Positions 6,357 to 11,797 of a DNA stretch of 11,797 nt are shown here, one piece after another. Source of the DNA: Pseudomonadota bacterium. Its GTDB lineage: Bacteria; Pseudomonadota; Gammaproteobacteria; Xanthomonadales; Xanthomonadaceae. A model generated the notes under the pieces. It ran no database searches, was not told where the DNA came from, and saw only the letters and a program-made list of their open reading frames with translations. Made by a program: the position numbers and the translations under genes. Within the stretch, counting starts at the first letter, position 1; each line of letters begins with the position of its first letter. The stretch is taken from contig JAEXTE010000181.1 of NCBI GenBank assembly GCA_023453655.1, positions 1-11,797 on the forward strand. The letters are read 5' to 3'.

Positions 6357-7364
6357 TCAGACTCCGTGGTAGCTGCGGTACCACTCCACGAAGCGCGCGA
6401 CGCCGGTCTCGATGGTCGTGGCCGGCGCGTAGCCGGTGTCGCGCCGCAATGCCTCGACGTCGGCCTCGGTGTCGGGCACGTCGCCAGGCTGCATCGGCAG
6501 CAGGTTCCTTTCGGCCTTGCGGCCGAGGCACTCCTCCAGCACCTCGATGTAGCGCAACAGCTGCACCGGCTGGTGGTTGCCGATGTTGTAGACGCGATAG
6601 GGCGCGCTCGACGAGCCGGGGTTGGGCTGCAGCGGGTCGTAGGCCGGATCGGGTCCGGGCATCCGGTCCAGGGTGCGGATCACGCCCTCGACGATGTCGT
6701 CGACGTAGGTGAAGTCGCGGGTGTGGTGGCCGTGGTTGAAGACGTCGATCGGGCGGCCTTCCAGGATGTTCTTCGTGAACAGGAACAGCGCCATGTCCGG
6801 CCGGCCCCAGGGCCCGTACACGGTGAAGAAGCGCAGGCCGGTGGTCGGCAGGCCGAACAGGTGGCTGTAGGTGTGCGCCATCAGCTCGTTGGCCTTCTTG
6901 GTCGCCGCGTACAGGCTGACCGGGTGGTCCACGCTGTCCTCGACCGCGAACGGCAGCTTGCGGTTGGCGCCGTACACCGAACTCGACGAGGCGTAGACCA
7001 GGTGCTCGACGCCGCCGTGGCGGCAGGCCTCGAGGATGTTGGTGAAGCCGACGATGTTGCTGTCGATGTAGGCGTGCGGGTTCTCCAGCGAATAGCGCAC
7101 GCCGGCCTGCGCGGCGAGGTTGACCACGCGCTGCGGACGGAAGTTGGCGAACGCGCGCTCGAGCGTGCCGCGGTCCTCCAGCGCACCCTTGACGAAGGAG
7201 AAGCCGGGCCTCGGCAGCAGCCGGTCCAGGCGCGCCTGCTTGAGCGCCGGGTCGTAGTAGTTGTTGAGGTTGTCGAAGCCCAGCACCTCGTCGCCGCGTT
7301 CGACCAGGCGGTGGCTGAGGTGGGAGCCGATGAAGCCGGCGGCGCCGGTGACGAGGACGCGCAT
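6357..7364 (-). CDS. UDP-uronate 4-epimerase (UDP-glucuronate 4-epimerase family)
   Basis: The 335-residue protein is an extended short-chain dehydrogenase/reductase. It has the NAD-binding GxxGxxG (GAAGFIG, residues 7-13), the catalytic Ser in YASSSSVYG (124-132) and the YxxxK pair Y152/K156. The stretches [13 protein letters not shown] (95-107) and [14 protein letters not shown] (181-194) are diagnostic of the bacterial UDP-GlcA 4-epimerase group (LspL/Cap1J-like), which interconverts UDP-GlcA and UDP-GalA in the cytoplasm. The gene lies 20 nt after a TviB-type dehydrogenase, so the physiological substrate may instead be the N-acetylated uronate UDP-GlcNAcA. The classical Vi epimerase TviC belongs to another branch. 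The start is the ATG directly before the Rossmann motif; no strong Shine-Dalgarno site is visible, which suggests coupling to the dehydrogenase gene. Confidence 0.88.
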   Translation of the reverse strand: MRVLVTGAAGFIGSHLSHRLVERGDEVLGFDNLNNYYDPALKQARLDRLLPRPGFSFVKGALEDRGTLERAFANFRPQRVVNLAAQAGVRYSLENPHAYIDSNIVGFTNILEACRHGGVEHLVYASSSSVYGANRKLPFAVEDSVDHPVSLYAATKKANELMAHTYSHLFGLPTTGLRFFTVYGPWGRPDMALFLFTKNILEGRPIDVFNHGHHTRDFTYVDDIVEGVIRTLDRMPGPDPAYDPLQPNPGSSSAPYRVYNIGNHQPVQLLRYIEVLEECLGRKAERNLLPMQPGDVPDTEADVEALRRDTGYAPATTIETGVARFVEWYRSYHGV

Positions 7365-7384
7365 GCGCAGGGCCCGCCGCGGGA

Positions 7385-8674
<1,290 letters not shown>

Positions 8675-8842
8675 CGGTCGGGCCGTCTGTCCAGAAAAGG
8701 TGAGGGTTGCATTCTAGGCGCGGCCGGGTGGCCGGACGCACGGGGCGCGACTTGGCAGAACGTCGAATGCGCCCGCAGGCGGCCAGCGCGCGCGGCGCCG
8801 CGGTGTCGGATAATGCCGCCGGCACACACCGGACCTTGCAGC
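8675..8842. promoter_or_regulatory. Divergent intergenic region between dehydrogenase gene and galE
   Basis: This 168-bp spacer must hold promoters in both directions. On the minus strand, TAGAAT (8716-8711) is a fair -10, 36 nt before the dehydrogenase ATG, but no -35 match lies at proper spacing. On the plus strand, GATAAT (8809-8814) is a fair -10, 28 nt before the galE ATG, again without a recognisable -35. No operator palindrome stands out. The need for promoters follows from gene orientation. The exact boxes are tentative. Confidence 0.35.
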
Positions 8843-9856
8843 ATGCGCATCCTCGTCTTCGGCGGTACCGGCTACATCGGCAGCCACACCTGCGTCGAAC
8901 TGGCCGCGCGCGGCCACGACCTGGTGATCGCCGACAACCTGAGCAACAGTTCGGAGAAGGTGCTCGACCGGCTGCAGGCCATTACGGGCCGGACGTTCGA
9001 CTTCTGCCGGGTGGACCTGCGCGACCGCGACGCCACCTTCCGCCTGCTTGCCGGCGGCGGCTTCGACGCGGTCATCCACTTCGCCGCGCTCAAGGCGGTG
9101 GGCGAGTCCTGCGAACGCCCGCTCGACTACTTCGACAACAACATCGCCGGGACCCTCAACCTGCTGCAGGCGATGCGGCATGCGCAGGTGTCGCGGTTGG
9201 TGTTCAGTTCCTCGGCCACGGTCTACGGCGACCCGGAACGGGTGCCGGTGGACGAGGACGCGCCGCTCAGCGTGACCAACCCCTACGGCCGCACCAAGCT
9301 GGTGATGGAACAGCTGATCGGCGACCTGTGCGTCGCCGATCCGGGTTTCCAGGCGGGCATCCTGCGCTACTTCAACCCGGGCGGGGCGCATGCGTCGGGA
9401 CTGATCGGCGAGGATCCGAGCGGCGTCCCGAGCAACCTGATGCCCTACATCTGCCAGGTCGCGGTGGGCCGGCGCGAGCGCCTGAGCGTGTTCGGCGGCG
9501 ACTGGCCGACGATCGACGGCAGCGGCGTGCGCGACTACATCCACGTGGTCGACCTGGCCCGCGCCCATGCCGACGCGCTGGACACGCTGGCGCGCACCGA
9601 CACCGGGTTCACCGTCAACCTCGGCACCGGCTCCGGGGTGAGCGTGCTGCAGCTGGTGCAGGCGTTCGAGCGCGCCAGCGGCCGCAGCATCCCGCATGCC
9701 ATCGTCGCCCGCCGTCCGGGCGATGTCGCCGAGGTGTACGCCGATCCGGCGCGCGCGCATGCGCTGCTGGGCTGGCGCGCCGAGCTGGACGTGGACGCGA
9801 TGTGCCGCGACGCCTGGCGCTGGCAGTCGATGAACCCCGACGGCTACGCCAGCTGA
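8843..9856 (+). CDS. galE: UDP-glucose/UDP-hexose 4-epimerase GalE
   Basis: The 337-residue protein is a full-length GalE that interconverts UDP-Glc and UDP-Gal with bound NAD. It shows the NAD motif GGTGYIG (7-13), catalytic Ser124 in FSSSATVYG, the Y148/K152 pair in YGRTK, the substrate loop PSNLMPYI (197-204) and the [10 protein letters not shown] signature (226-235). Two points differ from E. coli: the usual RYFNPVGAH reads RYFNPGGAH (Gly180), and the position matching E. coli Tyr299 appears to be Val298 (in AEVYAD). A small residue there is associated with acceptance of N-acetylated UDP-sugars. The ATG directly precedes the Rossmann strand. Upstream in-frame sequence looks non-coding, and no clear Shine-Dalgarno site is seen. 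The gene is divergent from the uronate genes and its 3' end overlaps the convergent hydrolase gene by 13 bp. Confidence 0.93.
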   Translation: MRILVFGGTGYIGSHTCVELAARGHDLVIADNLSNSSEKVLDRLQAITGRTFDFCRVDLRDRDATFRLLAGGGFDAVIHFAALKAVGESCERPLDYFDNNIAGTLNLLQAMRHAQVSRLVFSSSATVYGDPERVPVDEDAPLSVTNPYGRTKLVMEQLIGDLCVADPGFQAGILRYFNPGGAHASGLIGEDPSGVPSNLMPYICQVAVGRRERLSVFGGDWPTIDGSGVRDYIHVVDLARAHADALDTLARTDTGFTVNLGTGSGVSVLQLVQAFERASGRSIPHAIVARRPGDVAEVYADPARAHALLGWRAELDVDAMCRDAWRWQSMNPDGYAS

Positions 9857-10698
9857 GCGCAGAGCCGGTCGGCGACGCCGGCCGGTTCCCGCATCCAGGC
9901 GTAGTGGTCGGGCCGCGTGCCGGCGGCAACGGCGTCGAGGCACTCCACGCGTGCGGCGGCCCTGGGCATCTTGCCCAGCAGGAAATCCAGCGACCCGCGC
10001 GGCGCCAGCCAGTCCTGCGCCAGCAGCAGCGCGTGGACCGGCCTGACCACGCCGGCCAGGGCCGCCTCGAGGTCGGTGGCCAGTCCCTCCGCCGCGTAGC
10101 GCCCACCGATGGCGGTGCGGGCCCAGTCGTCGATCACCTGCACGGCCTCGTTGCCACCGAAGCCGATGCGGCGGCCGGGCAGGGCACCGTTGATCCGCGC
10201 CAGCCACGGCAGGAACCGGTACGCCAGCGGCAGCCAGGCGCGGTGCGGCATGGGGAACGCGTGCCAGTACGGCGCACCGCTGGCGACCAGCCACAGCGCG
10301 TCGGCCGCGCCCGGCGCCAGCGCCAGGCGGCAGCAGGCGAGCTGGCCGCCGAGGCTGTGGCCGCCGACGATGCGGGGCGGGCTTCCGGACAGGATCCGCT
10401 CGACCGCGGCCTGGCTCGCCGGGATGTCCTGCACCAGCAGTTCGCGATAGCCCCAGTCCACCCCGTGGCCCGCGCGCAGGGTGCTGCTGCCGTGACCCCG
10501 CCACTCGTGCACGAACACCGCGACCCCGCGCGCGGCCAGCGCCTGGGCGAAGGGAAGGTAGTGGCGCGCCGCCACGCCCAGGGCAGGCAGCCAGAGCAGG
10601 CTGCGCCTTGGTGCCGGCGGGATGCATGCCAGCAGGTGCCAGCCATGGCCGTCGGCCGCGCGCACAGCGTGCTCGCTGGCGACGGGGGGCGGGTTCAC
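9844..10698 (-). CDS. Alpha/beta hydrolase (unknown substrate), coupled to thiD
   Basis: The 284-residue protein has an alpha/beta-hydrolase fold and no signal peptide, so it is probably cytoplasmic. The nucleophile elbow is GHSLGG with Ser115. Likely acid and base are Asp229 (LLLAQDWLAP) and His265 (TRPDHYAW), all in canonical order. Segments HEWRGHGSS (64-72) and DWGYRELLVQD (81-91) resemble an uncharacterised group of predicted hydrolases (COG4757-like, from memory). The substrate is unknown. The GTG start at 10698 is supported by a GTGA overlap with the thiD stop, which implies translational coupling; no ATG lies nearby. The open frame continues upstream through thiD in another frame as Arg-rich sequence and is not part of this gene. 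Its 3' end overlaps galE. Confidence 0.85.
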   Translation of the reverse strand: MNPPPVASEHAVRAADGHGWHLLACIPPAPRRSLLWLPALGVAARHYLPFAQALAARGVAVFVHEWRGHGSSTLRAGHGVDWGYRELLVQDIPASQAAVERILSGSPPRIVGGHSLGGQLACCRLALAPGAADALWLVASGAPYWHAFPMPHRAWLPLAYRFLPWLARINGALPGRRIGFGGNEAVQVIDDWARTAIGGRYAAEGLATDLEAALAGVVRPVHALLLAQDWLAPRGSLDFLLGKMPRAAARVECLDAVAAGTRPDHYAWMREPAGVADRLCAQLA

Positions 10699-11510
10699 GC
10701 CTCCGGCCCCCGGGCGCCGATGTGGTCGAGCACGCGCACCTCGCCGCGCCCGGGCCGGTAGCCCTGCCGCAGGGCGCGTCCCACGTAATCCACGGCTGCC
10801 GCAGTCGCCTGCGCCGGCGCCAGGCCCAGGCACAGGTTGGCGGCGATGGCCGAGGCCAGGGTGCATCCGGTGCCGTGGCCTTCGATCGGCAGGCGAGGGT
10901 GGGTGAACGTGGTGGTGCCGGTGCCGGTGGCCTCGCGATAGCGGTCGACCACCAGCGCGCCCTCGTCCAGGTGGGCGCCCTTGAGCAGCACCGCCTTCGA
11001 TCCGGTGGCCAGCAGCCGCGCCAGGGCCTGCTCCGCGTCGGCGGGGCTGGCGATGCGCAGCCCGGACAGCAGCTCGGCCTCGGGGATATTGGGGGTGAGC
11101 ACGGTGGCTTTCGGCAGCAGCCGAGTGCGTAGTGCCTCCAGTGCATCCTCGGCCAGCAGGCGGGCGCCGGAGGTGGCGACCATTACCGGATCGACGACGA
11201 GCGGGACCGGTCCGTACGCGTCCAGCGCGTCGGCGACGGCATGGATCACCTCGGCGGTGGCCAGCATCCCGAGCTTGACCGCACCGACGTGGAAATCCTC
11301 GAAGCAGGCGTCGATCTGCGCACGCAGGAAGTCGACCGGCGGCACGTGCACGGCGGTGACGCCGCGCGTGTGCTGTGCGGTGAGCGCAGCGATCGCGGAG
11401 AGGCCATGCACGCCATGCGCGGCGAACGCCTTGAGATCGGCCTGGATACCGGCACCGCCGCCCGAATCGGAACCGGCGATGGTAAGAGCGGACACGGGGG
11501 AATCTGACAT
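10695..11510 (-). CDS. thiD: Hydroxymethylpyrimidine/phosphomethylpyrimidine kinase ThiD
   Basis: The 271-residue protein is a ribokinase-fold enzyme that phosphorylates HMP to HMP-P and then HMP-PP for thiamine synthesis and salvage in the cytoplasm. Diagnostic features are the N-terminal [16 protein letters not shown] (12-27), substrate-binding Gln46 in LTAQHT, KLGML (79-83), [15 protein letters not shown] (105-119), [10 protein letters not shown] (139-148) and the anion-hole motif GTGC (213-216) with Cys216. The length is normal for stand-alone ThiD with no ThiE or TenA fusion. ATG 11510 directly precedes the first strand; a GGGG stretch a few bases upstream is the only ribosome-binding candidate. 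The stop overlaps the start of the hydrolase gene. No TPP riboswitch (THI box) is recognisable in the upstream 287 bp. Confidence 0.95.
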   Translation of the reverse strand: MSDSPVSALTIAGSDSGGGAGIQADLKAFAAHGVHGLSAIAALTAQHTRGVTAVHVPPVDFLRAQIDACFEDFHVGAVKLGMLATAEVIHAVADALDAYGPVPLVVDPVMVATSGARLLAEDALEALRTRLLPKATVLTPNIPEAELLSGLRIASPADAEQALARLLATGSKAVLLKGAHLDEGALVVDRYREATGTGTTTFTHPRLPIEGHGTGCTLASAIAANLCLGLAPAQATAAAVDYVGRALRQGYRPGRGEVRVLDHIGARGPEA

Positions 11511-11619
11511 CGCCCCATTGTGCCCCGTGACGCGAAGGCGCGCGCTCCTTGCGACCGGGTCCCCTGCCGCCTCCGCGGGCCAAGGAGGGAGACGGCAGTG
11601 CCGCGAGGGCCCGTGTTCA

Positions 11620-11648
11620 CTCCTTCCCCCGCTTGCGGGGGGAAGGAG
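11620..11648 (+). repeat. Palindromic intergenic repeat, copy 1
   Basis: CTCCTTCCCCC (11620-11630) pairs with GGGGGAAGGAG (11638-11648); the GC-TT-GC centre lets the stem extend with one extra G on the right. The flank TTCAC before it resembles TTCGC before copy 2. The head CTCCTTCCCCCGC is shared with the other copies, in the same orientation as copy 2. It is REP-like, of the kind dispersed in xanthomonad genomes. Confidence 0.75.
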
Positions 11649-11681
11649 AAGGCAGAGCGGCGACGGTTGCCGTTATTCGCT

Positions 11682-11706
11682 CCCTCCCCCGCTCGGCGGG
11701 GGAGGG
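11682..11706 (+). repeat. Palindromic intergenic repeat, copy 2
   Basis: This is a perfect 11-bp stem, CCCTCCCCCGC (11682-11692) with GCGGGGGAGGG (11696-11706), around a TCG loop. It is followed by the tail TTGGGGTAGGGGC (11707-11719), which parallels the inverted tail beside copy 3. It could also act as a bidirectional terminator-like structure. Confidence 0.8.
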
Positions 11707-11772
11707 TTGGGGTAGGGGCCGACAGGTCGCTGCGAGACCGCAGCGCGCCTGCGGCGCGCGCCCCCATCCCGG

Positions 11773-11796
11773 CCTTCCCCCGCAAGCGGGGGAAGG
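11773..11796 (-). repeat. Palindromic intergenic repeat, copy 3 (inverted, at window edge)
   Basis: This is a perfect 11-bp stem, CCTTCCCCCGC (11773-11783) with GCGGGGGAAGG (11786-11796), around an AA loop. The tail lies on its left as GCCCCCATCCCGG (minus-strand reading CCGGGATGGGGGC), so this copy is inverted relative to copies 1 and 2. The repeat probably continues past the right edge. Confidence 0.78.
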
Positions 11797-11797
11797 A

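Larger units (their letters stand above)
11511..11797. other. Repeat-bearing intergenic region upstream of thiD
   Basis: I find no convincing gene in these 287 bp. The part nearest thiD (11511-11610) should contain its promoter, but no convincing -35/-10 pair is visible. CACAAT (minus strand, 11521-11516) lies only 6 nt from the ATG and would imply a leaderless message. The rest is occupied by three G/C-rich palindromic repeats listed separately. Confidence 0.5.

Noticed and set aside
8714..11146. Minus-strand open frame of about 810 codons across galE, the hydrolase gene and thiD
   Set aside because: It is out of frame with three clearly recognised genes and its product is low-complexity Arg/Pro/Ala-rich sequence.
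11511..11797. TPP riboswitch upstream of thiD
   Set aside because: I cannot find the THI-box core in the minus-strand leader region, and the space is taken up by palindromic repeats.
11620..11797. CRISPR array
   Set aside because: There are only three imperfect units, self-complementary, with unequal spacing and one inversion. These are palindromic intergenic repeats, not direct repeats with spacers.

Overview
The window looks like chromosomal DNA of a high-GC gammaproteobacterium, most likely Xanthomonadaceae/Lysobacterales (Lysobacter or Luteimonas type). This rests on the very GC-rich coding, the families of the export genes, and a cluster of CCTTCCCCCGC/GCGGGGGAAGG palindromes like those scattered between genes in that family. 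The genus is an inference. I see no tRNA, rRNA, insertion sequence, CRISPR or phage gene. Nine protein genes are supported, eight on the minus strand and one (galE) on the plus strand.

The core (8674 down to 1964, minus strand) is a polysaccharide supply-and-export block. In transcription order it encodes a TviB-type UDP-sugar 6-dehydrogenase, a UDP-uronate 4-epimerase, a short Wza-type export lipoprotein, a Wzz-type chain-length protein, a separate CpsD/CapB-type bacterial tyrosine kinase, and an outer-membrane beta-barrel. The last four genes follow the order of export modules in exosortase/PEP-CTERM-associated exopolysaccharide loci, but no exosortase, glycosyltransferase, flippase or polymerase lies in the window. 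The kinase is unusual: its Walker A lysine is replaced by glycine. Spacing is tight (TGATG overlap, 10 to 21 nt gaps) except for an 82 bp hairpin-containing gap between the sugar-nucleotide pair and the export genes.

Downstream of the barrel gene, after about 300 bp with a candidate promoter and a hairpin-rich leader, is a large minus-strand lipoprotein with beta-propeller-like (TolB/PD40, HzsA-related) repeats. It runs off the left edge. Its link to the polysaccharide genes is only by position.

To the right, galE is divergent from the dehydrogenase gene across a 168 bp spacer. Its product could interconvert UDP-Glc/UDP-Gal and, from a small residue at the substrate gate, perhaps UDP-GlcNAc/UDP-GalNAc, which would feed the dehydrogenase. 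galE ends tail to tail with, and overlapping, a thiD-alpha/beta hydrolase pair that shares a GTGA start/stop overlap. Upstream of thiD, the right edge holds three palindromic repeat units and no gene I can support.
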